Below are positions 8,139 to 17,036 of a stretch of DNA of 64,000 nucleotides, piece by piece. The DNA lies in NCBI GenBank assembly GCA_938028565.1, contig CALIZS010000005.1, positions 116,140 through 180,139 of the forward strand, written 5' to 3'. This stretch comes from an uncultured Atopobium sp. (GTDB lineage Bacteria > Actinomycetota > Coriobacteriia > Coriobacteriales > Atopobiaceae). The position numbers and the translations under genes were made by a program. The number at the start of each line of letters is the position of its first letter. Within the stretch, counting starts at the first letter, position 1. Below the pieces are notes generated by a model that had not been told where the DNA came from, did no database searches, and saw only the letters and a list, made by a program, of their open reading frames with translations.

Positions 8139-8977
8139 TGAAGCGCGAAAAAATCATTAATAAAATTTTAGCTGTATTCTTTACCATTCTATCTCTTGCA
8201 TGGATTTATCCAATGGTTATGATTTTGATGAATTCATTCAAGGAAGAAACAACTATTACCACATCCACGGCGTTTGATTTTGTTACTTCAGAGAATTCTG
8301 CGGGTTTTGCTAACTACATTGCTGCTGTAGAGAAGCAAGGCTTTTTAGCAGCCTTTGGTTATTCTCTAGTAATTACCATCACTTCCGTAGCACTGATTTT
8401 GGTTTGCTGCTCGATGTGTGCATGGTTTATTGTCCGTGTGAAAAATCGCATTAGTAACATTTTGTATTACCTATTTGTTTTCTCGATGGTAGTGCCTTTC
8501 CAGATGCTTATGTTTACTCTGTCCAATATGGCAAATACACTTGGATTTAACACTCCTTTCAATATTTGCTTCATTTACTTGGGCTTTGGTGCTGGATTAG
8601 CAGTATTTATGTTTGCTGGATTTGTTAAGACTATTCCAGTTGAGATTGAGGAAGCCGCAACTATTGATGGCTGCAATCCACTTCAAACATTCTTCCATGT
8701 TGTTTTGCCTATTATGAAGCCAACATATATTTCTGTTGGTATTCTCGAAACCATGTGGGTCTGGAATGACTATCTACTTCCATATCTTGTACTGGATAGA
8801 ACCAAATACCAAACTATCCCAATTTTGATCCAGTACTTTAGAGGTGGATATGGACGTGTAGAGATGGGTCCAATGTTTGCCTGCATTATGATGGTTATTA
8901 TTCCAATTGTCATTATGTATTTGCTGTGCCAGCGTTACATCATCAATGGTGTTATTTCTGGTGCTGTAAAAGGCTAA
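8138..8977 (+). CDS. Sugar ABC transporter permease, MalG-like
   Basis: The second permease subunit of the importer, 279 aa. Seen are an N-terminal helix (ILAVFFTILSLAWIYPMVM), the conserved periplasmic start LMNSFKEE, and the EAA loop VEIEEAATIDGCNPLQTF near residue 185. The start ATG 8138 overlaps the preceding stop (TAATG) with AGGGAGG about 10 nt upstream, so translation is coupled to the first permease. A longer upstream frame (from 8033) lies inside the first permease gene and is rejected. Confidence 0.92.
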   Translation: MKREKIINKILAVFFTILSLAWIYPMVMILMNSFKEETTITTSTAFDFVTSENSAGFANYIAAVEKQGFLAAFGYSLVITITSVALILVCCSMCAWFIVRVKNRISNILYYLFVFSMVVPFQMLMFTLSNMANTLGFNTPFNICFIYLGFGAGLAVFMFAGFVKTIPVEIEEAATIDGCNPLQTFFHVVLPIMKPTYISVGILETMWVWNDYLLPYLVLDRTKYQTIPILIQYFRGGYGRVEMGPMFACIMMVIIPIVIMYLLCQRYIINGVISGAVKG

Positions 8978-9025
8978 ATCTTAATGTATTGCAGCAAGCT
9001 ATAGGCATTTCTGAAAGGTTTTATC

Positions 9026-10219
9026 ATGGCAGAAATCGTTTTAAAGAATATAAAAAAGATCTATCCAAATGAGAAAAAGCGTAAGTCACTCTTTGATAAG
9101 AAAACTGAGCAGAAAAAGAGTAATCTCGAGGTGACTGAAGAGGGTGTTGTTGCTGTTCAAGATTTCAATCTCACTATCAATGAGCATGAGTTTGTAGTGC
9201 TTGTTGGTCCTTCAGGTTGTGGAAAATCTACTACATTGCGTATGATTGCAGGCCTAGAAGATATTTCTGCTGGTGAGCTTTATATTGATGGAAAGCTTGT
9301 CAATGATGTTGCGCCAAAAGATCGAGACATCGCAATGGTCTTCCAAAGCTATGCGCTGTATCCAAATATGACCGTTTATGAAAACATGGCATTTACGCTT
9401 AAGCTTAAAAAGGTTGATCCAAAAGTTATTGACGAGAAGGTCCGTGCAGCTGCAGAAACACTTGGCATTACAGCATATCTTGACCGTAAGCCAAAGGCAC
9501 TTTCTGGTGGTCAGCGTCAGCGCGTTGCAATTGGCCGTGCAATTGTCCGTGATCCAAAAGTTTTCTTGATGGATGAGCCGCTTTCGAATCTTGATGCAAA
9601 GTTGAGAAATCAAATGCGTACAGAGATTATTAAGCTTCGTCAGAAGGTTAATGGAACCTTTGTCTATGTTACACATGACCAAACAGAGGCAATGACCTTG
9701 GGCGACCGCATTGTCATTATGAAGGATGGCTTTGTTCAGCAAATTGGAACACCACAAGAAGTGTTTAATAGACCGGCTAATCTCTTTGTTGCTGGTTTCA
9801 TTGGTATGCCTCAAATGAATTTCTTTGACGCACATCTTATTCGCGTGGACAATGAGTTCCATGTGGAGACAGATAACATGTCATTTGAAATTTCTCCTGA
9901 GATGGCTAATCTGTTAGCACAGTCTTGGGTTGCTGCGCCAGCAACAGAAGTCATTGTCGGCATTAGGCCCGAGCAAATTTATTTGACTGAGCCAAATGAA
10001 ATTGGCGCTTTTAAGGGCAACCTCGAGGTAAGCGAGCTTATGGGTTCCACAGTGCACCTTCATGTTCATACCAGTGACGGCAACTTTGTTCTTATCGTTC
10101 CAGCAACTGAGTTTTCAAAACGAAACCTTAAAATTGGTGATGAGGTGTGGTTTAAATTTGAAGACAATGCCGTTCATCTCTTTGATAAGAATACACAGGA
10201 TAATCTAGTTAAGTATTAA
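9026..10219 (+). CDS. Sugar ABC transporter ATP-binding protein, MsmK/UgpC/MalK-like
   Basis: The cytoplasmic ATPase powering the importer, 397 aa. Seen in order are Walker A GPSGCGKST (61-69), Q-loop VFQSYALYPN, signature LSGGQRQRVA (159-168), Walker B VFLMDEP (179-185), the switch His in VTHDQTEA, and a C-terminal MalK-type regulatory domain (GIRPEQIYL and onwards). A lysine-rich insertion of about 25 residues (roughly 16-40) sits between the first beta strand and the core, longer than in MsmK. GAAAGG lies 7 nt before the start. In some Gram-positives one such ATPase serves several importers; here it is encoded with its permeases. Confidence 0.93.
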   Translation: MAEIVLKNIKKIYPNEKKRKSLFDKKTEQKKSNLEVTEEGVVAVQDFNLTINEHEFVVLVGPSGCGKSTTLRMIAGLEDISAGELYIDGKLVNDVAPKDRDIAMVFQSYALYPNMTVYENMAFTLKLKKVDPKVIDEKVRAAAETLGITAYLDRKPKALSGGQRQRVAIGRAIVRDPKVFLMDEPLSNLDAKLRNQMRTEIIKLRQKVNGTFVYVTHDQTEAMTLGDRIVIMKDGFVQQIGTPQEVFNRPANLFVAGFIGMPQMNFFDAHLIRVDNEFHVETDNMSFEISPEMANLLAQSWVAAPATEVIVGIRPEQIYLTEPNEIGAFKGNLEVSELMGSTVHLHVHTSDGNFVLIVPATEFSKRNLKIGDEVWFKFEDNAVHLFDKNTQDNLVKY

Positions 10220-10225
10220 AGCTTT

Positions 10226-10265
10226 GTACTGGCTTATCTTGAAAAGATAAGCCAGTACTCTTTTT
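10226..10265 (+). terminator. Rho-independent terminator between ABC ATPase and malQ
   Basis: A perfect 15-bp stem (10226-10240 with 10244-10258) with a GAA loop is followed by TCTTTTT. It lies only 15 bp before the malQ start, so malQ-glgP expression depends on read-through or on another signal. Confidence 0.88.
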
Positions 10266-10280
10266 GTGAAAGAGGCAACT

Positions 10281-11774
10281 ATGGGACGAGCAAGCGGAGT
10301 ACTTTTGGCCGTTTCTTCTCTTCCAAATTCATATGGGATTGGCACGTTTGGCAAAGAAACCTACGATTTTATTGATTTTCTCGTCAGAACAAAACAAAGG
10401 TATTGGCAGGTTTTACCTCTTACTACCACTAGTTATGGTGACTCTCCTTATCAATCTTTTTCTGCTGCAGCGGGAAGTCCTTACTATATAGATTTAAAAG
10501 ATCTTGAGAAACTTGGCTATTTAAAGTCAGATGACTTTGAAGATATTTCTTTTGGAACTAGCAATACTTGCGTTGATTATGGCACGCTTTTTGTAAATCA
10601 TCGTCGTTTACTTAATCGTGCCTTTGATAGGTTTATGCAAGATATTCCTGCTGATTTTGAGAAGTTCTGTCATGATCATGCAGAATGGCTTGATCCATAT
10701 GCGGAGTTCATGTCTCTAAAGGAAGAGTTTGGACATAAAGCCTACTGGGAGTGGCCAGAACTTTATCAGCACAGAAACGAGACTACTGCAAAAGAAATTA
10801 AGAAACTGCAAAAGTCAGTTTTGTATCACAAGATGACTCAGTATTTCTTCTTTACTCAATGGGCAAAAGTTAAGACTTATGCCAATAAAAGGGGAGTACT
10901 TATAATTGGCGATCTTCCCATTTATGTCTCGCGCGATTCTGTAGAGATGTGGGCACAGCCAGAACTGTTTAAGACTGATGAAACTGGACGTCCCGTTACG
11001 GTTGCGGGCACTCCTGCTGATCAATTTTCTTCCACCGGTCAATATTGGGGAAATCCCATTTATAACTGGGAGTATATGAAGAAATCGCACTATTCATGGT
11101 GGGTTTGGCGTGTACAGACAAACCTTGAGATGTTTGATGTGCTTAGAATTGATCATTTTAGAGGTTTTGAAGCCTATTGGGAGATTCCTTACGGAGCTGC
11201 AAATGCTACAGAAGGCAAATGGACTAAAGGTCCAGATGTGGATTTGTTTAAGGAACTGGAAAAGCAGCTGGGCAAGCTTCCAATCATTGCGGAAGACCTT
11301 GGCTTAATTACGCCAGAGCTTATCGCCATGCGAGACAAAACTGGTTTCCCAGGAATGAAAATCTTGCAGTACGGATTTGATGGAAAGCATGATTCAAGAG
11401 ATCTTCCTCACAATTACACTGCAAATACTATTGCTTATGTGGGAACGCATGATAATCCAACTGCTCGTGGTTGGTATGAAACTCAGGCTACTGATAGAGA
11501 GCGTGAACAGGCAGATATTTACCTTCATCGCTCAAAAGATGAGCCAATTGGCGAGGCGCTTTCACGTGGAATTGCAGCTTCTGTGAGCGACACGTGTATT
11601 CACACTATGCAAGATCTTCTCGGCTTAGATGATTCTGCACGAATGAATATTCCGGCCACTGTTGGCGGTAATTGGTGTTGGCGTATGAAACAGGGAGCCA
11701 TCACGCGTCACATAGAAGATTTTTTAAGAACTATTACTGAGATGTACTTCAGAGTGTACAAAGAGGAGAAGTAA
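10281..11774 (+). CDS. malQ: 4-alpha-glucanotransferase (amylomaltase)
   Basis: GH77 enzyme that transfers alpha-1,4-glucan chains between maltodextrins and releases glucose, in the cytoplasm. It has 497 aa, standard length. Seen are LPIYVSRDSVEMWAQPELF, the nucleophile region VLRIDHFRGFEAYW, the acid/base region IIAEDLGLITPE and the THDNPTARGWY motif. I chose ATG 10281 with AAAGAGG 5 nt before it; an in-frame GTG at 10266 lies in the terminator tail. Its stop overlaps the glgP start (TAATG), so the two are translationally coupled and together convert imported maltodextrin into glucose and glucose-1-phosphate. Confidence 0.95.
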   Translation: MGRASGVLLAVSSLPNSYGIGTFGKETYDFIDFLVRTKQRYWQVLPLTTTSYGDSPYQSFSAAAGSPYYIDLKDLEKLGYLKSDDFEDISFGTSNTCVDYGTLFVNHRRLLNRAFDRFMQDIPADFEKFCHDHAEWLDPYAEFMSLKEEFGHKAYWEWPELYQHRNETTAKEIKKLQKSVLYHKMTQYFFFTQWAKVKTYANKRGVLIIGDLPIYVSRDSVEMWAQPELFKTDETGRPVTVAGTPADQFSSTGQYWGNPIYNWEYMKKSHYSWWVWRVQTNLEMFDVLRIDHFRGFEAYWEIPYGAANATEGKWTKGPDVDLFKELEKQLGKLPIIAEDLGLITPELIAMRDKTGFPGMKILQYGFDGKHDSRDLPHNYTANTIAYVGTHDNPTARGWYETQATDREREQADIYLHRSKDEPIGEALSRGIAASVSDTCIHTMQDLLGLDDSARMNIPATVGGNWCWRMKQGAITRHIEDFLRTITEMYFRVYKEEK

Positions 11775-14038
11775 TGAACTTAGACACTTTATCTCTTCAA
11801 CAATTTAACCAACCTCTGTCTGAAATAACTGACAGGCAGGTTTTTGAATTACTGCTTCAAGTGGTTAAGAGTAAGTCGGAAAGTCTTTCGTTAAATAATG
11901 GTAAGAAGAGGCTCTATTACATCTCCGCAGAGTTTCTGATTGGCAAGCTGCTTTCAAATAACCTCATTAATCTTGGTATTTATAATGAGGTAAAAGAGCA
12001 GCTCTCTAAGGCGGGTCATTCGTTAGAAGACATCGAAGAGCTTGAAGTTGAGCCTTCGCTTGGTAACGGTGGTCTTGGTCGATTGGCAGCATGCTTTATC
12101 GACTCCATGTCAACACTTGGTCTGCCAGGCGATGGTGTAGGCCTTAAGTATCATTTTGGCCTCTTTCATCAGCAGTTTTTAGATAGACAGCAAACTGCCG
12201 TTCCAGATGCTTGGCTTGCTGATGATAGGTGGCTTGAAGACGAGAAGACATCATTTACCGTGGAATTTAGAGATTTCTCGGTGACATCTGAGCTCTATTC
12301 CATTGATGTTTTGGGATATGGCCGAACAAAGAAAAACAGACTTCGTTTGTTTGACCTGCAAAGTATCGACGAATCATTAGTTTCTGATGACGCTATTGAT
12401 TTTGATAAGACTGCTTTGAAAAAGAATCTAACGCTCTTTTTGTATCCCGATGATTCGGACGAAGACGGTCAGCTTCTTCGTGTGTATCAGCAATATTTTA
12501 TGGTTTCAAATGCTGCACAGCTGATTGTTAAAGAGGCGGTTGAGCGCGGCAGTAATGTTCATGACCTCGCTGACTATGTTGTGATTCAGATTAACGATAC
12601 GCACCCCACAATGGTAATTCCAGAGCTTATTCGTATTTTGACCGAGAAATACGATATCTCGTTCGAAGAGTCTGTAACCATTGTTTCTTCACTAGTTGCA
12701 TACACAAATCATACGATTTTGGCAGAAGCTCTTGAGAAATGGCCTCTTAAATTTATCGAGGAAGTTTCTCCAAAGATTGCTTCGATTATCAAAAAGCTTG
12801 ACGAGCATATCCGTAGTACCGTTGCGGATCCAAGTGTACAAGTCATCATTGATAAGAAAGTTCACATGGCTAACCTTGCCATTCATTACGGCTTTAGTAT
12901 CAATGGCGTTGCAGCGCTTCATACTAAGATTTTGGAAGAGACAGAGCTCAAGTCATTCTTTGATTTGTACCCAGAGAAATTCTCTAACAAAACTAATGGA
13001 ATCACTTTCCGTCGCTGGCTCATGGGTTGTAATCCCGAGCTTGCCGAGTATCTTGATGCGTTGATAGGAGATAGCTGGAGAACAACTGGTAATCTCGAGG
13101 GACTTTTAGAGTATCAGAATAACGATGAAGTTCTTAATAGGCTGCAAGAGATAAAGCATATAGCCAAAGATAGAATGAGCAAGTTTTTGCTGGACAATCA
13201 AGATACAAAAGTTAATGCCGACTCCATTATTGATGTCCAGGTGAAGCGTTTCCACGAATATAAGCGTCAGCAAATGCTATTGCTTTATTTGATTTGGAAA
13301 TATTTTGATATTAAGTCCGGACACCTTCCAAAGCATCCTATTACTGTCATTTTTGGTGGTAAGGCTGCACCAGCATACGTGGCTGCTCAAGATATCATTC
13401 ATGCAATTCTTGTTCTCTCGTCTTTGATTGCAAACGATGCAGATGTTTCACCATATCTTCAGGTGATAATGATCGAGAATTACAACGTTACTGCCGCTGA
13501 GCACGTTATTCCAGCAGCAGATATCTCTGAGCAGATTTCACTGGCTTCCAAGGAGGCTTCTGGAACTTCCAACATGAAGTTCATGCTTAACGGCGCTGTT
13601 ACCGTTTGCACAGTTGATGGTGCAAATGTAGAAATTGCCGACTTGGTAGGCAAGGAGAATATCTACGCGTTTGGTGCTTCAAGTGATGAGGTTGTAAGCC
13701 TTTATGAGCACAAAGGTTACAAAGCAAAAGAGTTTTATAAGAAACCCCAGATTAAGCCACTCGTTGATTTCTTAATTAGCCCAGAGTTTATTTCTCTTGG
13801 AAATGAGGAGCGCCTGGAGCGTCTTCACAAAAACTTGTCCTCAAAAGATTGGTTTATGACGTTGCTTGATTTGGAAGCATATATTTCAACAAAAGAGCAC
13901 GTGTTTGATGATTATGAGGATAGGAGAGCGTGGCTCCAGAAGTCTCTTGTAAATATTGCTATGGCAGGAACGTTCTCATCGGATAGGACTATTGCTGAAT
14001 ATAACAATGAGATTTGGCACCTTACTCCTGATAAGTAA
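11774..14038 (+). CDS. glgP: Glycogen/maltodextrin phosphorylase
   Basis: GT35 phosphorylase that releases glucose-1-phosphate from alpha-1,4-glucan ends using phosphate and PLP. It has 754 aa, in the range of bacterial maltodextrin phosphorylases. Seen are YISAEFLIGKLLSNNL, LGNGGLGRLAACF, the NDTHPT motif, KRFHEYKRQ and the PLP site EASGTSNMKFMLNGA with Lys near residue 602. The start ATG overlaps the malQ stop; GAGGAG lies 4 nt upstream inside malQ. It is the last gene of the alpha-glucan unit and is followed by a terminator. I cannot tell glycogen from maltodextrin preference from sequence; the importer next door favours maltodextrin. Confidence 0.95.
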   Translation: MNLDTLSLQQFNQPLSEITDRQVFELLLQVVKSKSESLSLNNGKKRLYYISAEFLIGKLLSNNLINLGIYNEVKEQLSKAGHSLEDIEELEVEPSLGNGGLGRLAACFIDSMSTLGLPGDGVGLKYHFGLFHQQFLDRQQTAVPDAWLADDRWLEDEKTSFTVEFRDFSVTSELYSIDVLGYGRTKKNRLRLFDLQSIDESLVSDDAIDFDKTALKKNLTLFLYPDDSDEDGQLLRVYQQYFMVSNAAQLIVKEAVERGSNVHDLADYVVIQINDTHPTMVIPELIRILTEKYDISFEESVTIVSSLVAYTNHTILAEALEKWPLKFIEEVSPKIASIIKKLDEHIRSTVADPSVQVIIDKKVHMANLAIHYGFSINGVAALHTKILEETELKSFFDLYPEKFSNKTNGITFRRWLMGCNPELAEYLDALIGDSWRTTGNLEGLLEYQNNDEVLNRLQEIKHIAKDRMSKFLLDNQDTKVNADSIIDVQVKRFHEYKRQQMLLLYLIWKYFDIKSGHLPKHPITVIFGGKAAPAYVAAQDIIHAILVLSSLIANDADVSPYLQVIMIENYNVTAAEHVIPAADISEQISLASKEASGTSNMKFMLNGAVTVCTVDGANVEIADLVGKENIYAFGASSDEVVSLYEHKGYKAKEFYKKPQIKPLVDFLISPEFISLGNEERLERLHKNLSSKDWFMTLLDLEAYISTKEHVFDDYEDRRAWLQKSLVNIAMAGTFSSDRTIAEYNNEIWHLTPDK

Positions 14039-14103
14039 AGACACGTAGTACAAACCAGCGAGTCAGTTGCTTTAACCAGTGGCTGTTAAACAAGCATTCT
14101 AAA

Positions 14104-14150
14104 CAAGCAGTCTAGACCAGTAGTCTAGGCTGCTTGATGTGTTTCTTTAC
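14104..14150 (+). terminator. Probable terminator after glgP
   Basis: A 13-bp stem (14104-14116 CAAGCAGTCTAGA with 14123-14135, one wobble pair) is followed by a moderately T-rich tail (GTGTTTCTTT). Confidence 0.6.
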
Positions 14151-14258
14151 CAATTTTATTAGCAAAAATATCATCTGTTTTGGTCTCTTCTGCATAAATG
14201 ACAAGAAATGAGCTATGGTATATATAAATATTCACCCTTCACGAGGGAAGAAGGATGT

Positions 14259-16139
14259 ATGAACAGCACTTCTGTAAAAAGCGCTAGGTTTTCTCGCTTC
14301 ACGTTTTTAGCTATCTGCATGCTATTTGTGGGTGCAATTTTGGCGTTTGCTCTGCCACACACAGCATTTGCTGCTGACCCAGCAATTTATTCCGATGATG
14401 TGGACGGTGCGCCGCTTGATGGAACTCAGACCGTTGCCAACCCGTTCCCAGATTTTATTTCTGATGCTGAAATCCAGGCTGAGATTACCGCTCAGGCGGC
14501 TAAGCCGCGAGAGGATCGTACAGGTGTCATCGTTCGTTATTACTGGGTAAAGCCCGATGGTACTGCGCTTAAGTTGGATATGAATCCAACTAAGTATTCC
14601 GTTGCGCAGATGATTGCTGAAGGCGGAGAAATTCGCGCTTACTACGTTCTTCTCGGCGATACGGATAACCTGCTCAATTTCCCACACAATGATCCAAATG
14701 GTTATGGCCTGCGTAAGGTGGCCGTTTCTGTTCATTCAGCCGTTGATACATACAAGCCAATGGATGCAACAGGTGCTCTTTCGGGTGGTGGTCCAAAGAC
14801 TAATTTGATGTTTACTGTCAAGGTCAATGGTCGGTCTATTATGGGTGGCACTTCATATGAAGAGCCTGCTGCTGTATTTACTGCACCAGTCACAGCTCGT
14901 CAGTACATTGAGTTCTCCGCACCACTGAACATTTCTGATAGGTCTTATCAACTGGGAATTAATGGTGGTATTAAGAAATCTTGGGGAGGCACTCACGCAT
15001 ACACCAAACGTTATCCTGCGCGAGTTATTGATACAGCAACGGCTGTGTATCACTATGTCGACGATCTGGCATACAGGCAGCTTAATGGTCTTGGTCTAAG
15101 TGATCCTATTGCGCAAAGAAATGCTGGCCTTCCTATTTATGGTAACGGTGCAGTGAGTGTTCTTGGTCTTGATGATCTTGCTGCTACATATACAACCTCC
15201 GCAGCATTTGAGGATCGTCAGGTCTCAGCTCGATACAATACCAAGAGTCACGTCGTGTATATGCCAGAATACGCTGGTGTCGATGCAGATGATTCAGTAT
15301 CTGGTGGTAATAAGTTTGAGACTGATCCTTCAACCAATCTGTTGCTGACTACTGTTCGTAAGTCGGTTGACGAGATTAAGGCTGCGGGACCTGGTGATTC
15401 TTACGTCTATATTGCAAACGATATTGACGTTCCAGAGGGAGCATCTCTTGCGATTGGCGCGTATAACTCTGGCCCTCTCGATAATTCGGTTTTGGCCCCT
15501 GGCTTCAACGCAGACGGTTCTGTAAACCGTACCAGGCAGTATTACCTCACGTATCGTGCAGTTCCTTCTCCTTTGAAGCTTGTGAAGACTGACTCTGATG
15601 ATGCTTCCAAGCCCGTTGCTGGTGCAACCTATAGCCTGTACAAGGCTGATGGCACACTGGTTAAAGAGGGGCTTACTACTGGTGCAGACGGTACCTTTAC
15701 ATCCGGAGATATTCTTACAAAGACTGAGCTGACTACACTGGTTCAGAACACTGCGGCAACTGCAGATTTGCTGACTAAGGGTATCTATCAGGATGGAGAT
15801 AAATTCTATCTGACGCCAGGCGACTATTACCTGGTTGAGACTGCATCTCCAGAGGGATATGAACTTAATGCAAATCAGATTCCGTTTACGGTAGCTCCTG
15901 CAACATTCAATGCTGCAGACCAGACCATTGTTCCTACGGAAGTTGCTACAGCTGATAAGCCAATTACTCCTACACCAACCCCAACGCCGGATCCTAATCC
16001 AGAGCCAAAGCCTAAGACTCCTAAAAAGAAGAGGTCTAACCTACCAGATACTGGCGATGCAATGTCCATTGCAAGCGCACTTGCTGCTGCAGGTATTATT
16101 GCTTCCGGTCTTGCGTACTCTGTAAAGGCTCGCCGTTAG
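14259..16139 (+). CDS. LPXTG-anchored surface protein with SpaA-like pilin domain
   Basis: A secreted, sortase-anchored cell-wall protein of 626 aa, likely a pilin or adhesin subunit. Seen are a signal peptide (hydrophobic run ending near FALPHTAFAA), a long beta-rich region without a family I recognise, a SpaA/prealbumin-like domain (PLKLVKTDSDDASKPVAGAT through YYLVETASPEGYEL, with the Lys and Glu expected for an intramolecular isopeptide bond), a Pro/Thr-rich wall spanner (PTPTPTPDPNPEPKPK) and a sorting signal LPDTG followed by a hydrophobic helix and a basic tail. ATG 14259 has GGAAGAAGGA upstream; an earlier ATG (14208) would misplace the signal peptide. No sortase gene is adjacent. It stands alone between two terminators. 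Confidence 0.88.
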   Translation: MNSTSVKSARFSRFTFLAICMLFVGAILAFALPHTAFAADPAIYSDDVDGAPLDGTQTVANPFPDFISDAEIQAEITAQAAKPREDRTGVIVRYYWVKPDGTALKLDMNPTKYSVAQMIAEGGEIRAYYVLLGDTDNLLNFPHNDPNGYGLRKVAVSVHSAVDTYKPMDATGALSGGGPKTNLMFTVKVNGRSIMGGTSYEEPAAVFTAPVTARQYIEFSAPLNISDRSYQLGINGGIKKSWGGTHAYTKRYPARVIDTATAVYHYVDDLAYRQLNGLGLSDPIAQRNAGLPIYGNGAVSVLGLDDLAATYTTSAAFEDRQVSARYNTKSHVVYMPEYAGVDADDSVSGGNKFETDPSTNLLLTTVRKSVDEIKAAGPGDSYVYIANDIDVPEGASLAIGAYNSGPLDNSVLAPGFNADGSVNRTRQYYLTYRAVPSPLKLVKTDSDDASKPVAGATYSLYKADGTLVKEGLTTGADGTFTSGDILTKTELTTLVQNTAATADLLTKGIYQDGDKFYLTPGDYYLVETASPEGYELNANQIPFTVAPATFNAADQTIVPTEVATADKPITPTPTPTPDPNPEPKPKTPKKKRSNLPDTGDAMSIASALAAAGIIASGLAYSVKARR

Positions 16140-16163
16140 TTTTGGCGTATAGATCACAAGTGC

Positions 16164-16198
16164 AAAGAAGGCTGTGCTTCGCACAGCCTTCTTTTTTG
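16164..16198 (+). terminator. Rho-independent terminator after the LPXTG gene
   Basis: A perfect 14-bp stem (16164-16177 with 16181-16194) with a TTC loop ends in a T run. Confidence 0.93.
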
Positions 16199-16705
16199 CT
16201 GGTAAAGTAGAGCAAGGTAGACGCTTAGTTAGGTGTTGGCCTGCGCAGTCTGTGCAATCAACGCTGTTTGAGGCAAAACATATCCTCAAGCGGTAAAAAA
16301 TCCGTTTAGTTGGAGATTTCATTTTTTTGCATACAACGTTTGCCCAGATAAAAGTTTTTGAGGCGGTAAAAAATCGTCTTAGTTGGAGATAAATTGGCTA
16401 ATTTTAAGTTTTCATTTCCAACTAAACGCGTTTTTTACCTTTTTTGGCACATAATTTTGAGCCTGAAAATTACGTATTCATGGAAATGAATTTAATTGCA
16501 TGAATATTCAAATTAATAAATCAAAAGTTGATCATGACAAGTAAAGAAGAAAATTGCTAATAAAATGTCTGTGAAAACAGAGATAACCGCGGAAAAAATC
16601 GCTAACTCGTCTAAAAACCATCAACACCCATAATGAAACAAGAGGCGGGATAAATATTAAGAATTATGCCTTGAACAGGGGGGGGATTTAAAATAGAAAA
16701 TTTTA
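16199..16705. other. Gene-free AT-rich intergenic region with repeats
   Basis: About 500 bp without a credible gene. It contains the three-copy 26-28 bp repeat listed separately and a very AT-rich stretch (16440-16670). The bases just before 16706 are the downstream side of the tRNA-Gly gene. I see no riboswitch or CRISPR pattern. Confidence 0.6.
16290..16440. repeat. Three copies of a 26-28 bp repeat, two direct and one inverted
   Basis: Copy 1 at 16290-16317 and copy 2 at 16363-16390 share GCGGTAAAAAAT...TTAGTTGGAGAT. Copy 3 (16414-16439) is the inverted form (reverse complement GGTAAAAAACGCG then TTTAGTTGGAAAT). Copy 3 can pair with either direct copy to form a long imperfect hairpin. Confidence 0.8.
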
Positions 16706-16781
16706 TGGAGCGGCGGACGGGACTCGAACCCGCAACAGTCAGCTTGGAAGGCTGATGCTCTACCAATTGAACTACCGCCGC
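16706..16781 (-). tRNA. tRNA-Gly (anticodon UCC)
   Basis: A 76-nt cloverleaf on the minus strand starts GCGGCGGTAG and ends CGCCGCTCCA with the CCA encoded. The anticodon arm TCAGC-CTTCCAA-GCTGA gives UCC. The T arm contains GGGTTCGAGTCCC. It lies 23 bp downstream of tRNA-Pro and is probably co-transcribed with it. Confidence 0.95.
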
Positions 16782-16804
16782 AAGGGTAAAGCAAAAAGAA
16801 AAAA

Positions 16805-16881
16805 TGGTCGGGGTGACTGGATTCGAACCAGCGACCCACTGCTCCCAAAGCAGTTGCGCTACCAAGCTGCGCTACACCCCG
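16805..16881 (-). tRNA. tRNA-Pro (anticodon UGG)
   Basis: A 77-nt cloverleaf on the minus strand starts CGGGGTGTAGCGCAGC and ends CACCCCGACCA with the CCA encoded. The anticodon loop TTTGGGA gives UGG. The T arm contains TGGTTCGAATCCA. It is first in a two-tRNA operon. Confidence 0.95.
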
Positions 16882-16893
16882 AGCCGAGAGAAA

Positions 16894-16922
16894 AGTATAG
16901 GTGACAAATCGCCCAAGAGCAA
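16894..16922 (-). promoter_or_regulatory. Promoter of the tRNA-Pro/tRNA-Gly operon
   Basis: On the minus strand TTGCTC (16917-16922) and TATACT (16894-16899) are separated by exactly 17 nt, placing the transcription start a few bases before tRNA-Pro. Confidence 0.7.
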
Positions 16923-17036
16923 GAATAAATTGCAATCTTTTTTGAACTAATTTTTGTCTATCAGATTTTTCTATTTTGTTATGTAATTGAAACAATGCAT
17001 GACTATGCTATTCGTAACTACTTCGAAAGGGGTTTC

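Noticed and set aside
16290..16440. CRISPR array
   Set aside because: Three imperfect copies, one inverted, with irregular spacing and no cas genes.
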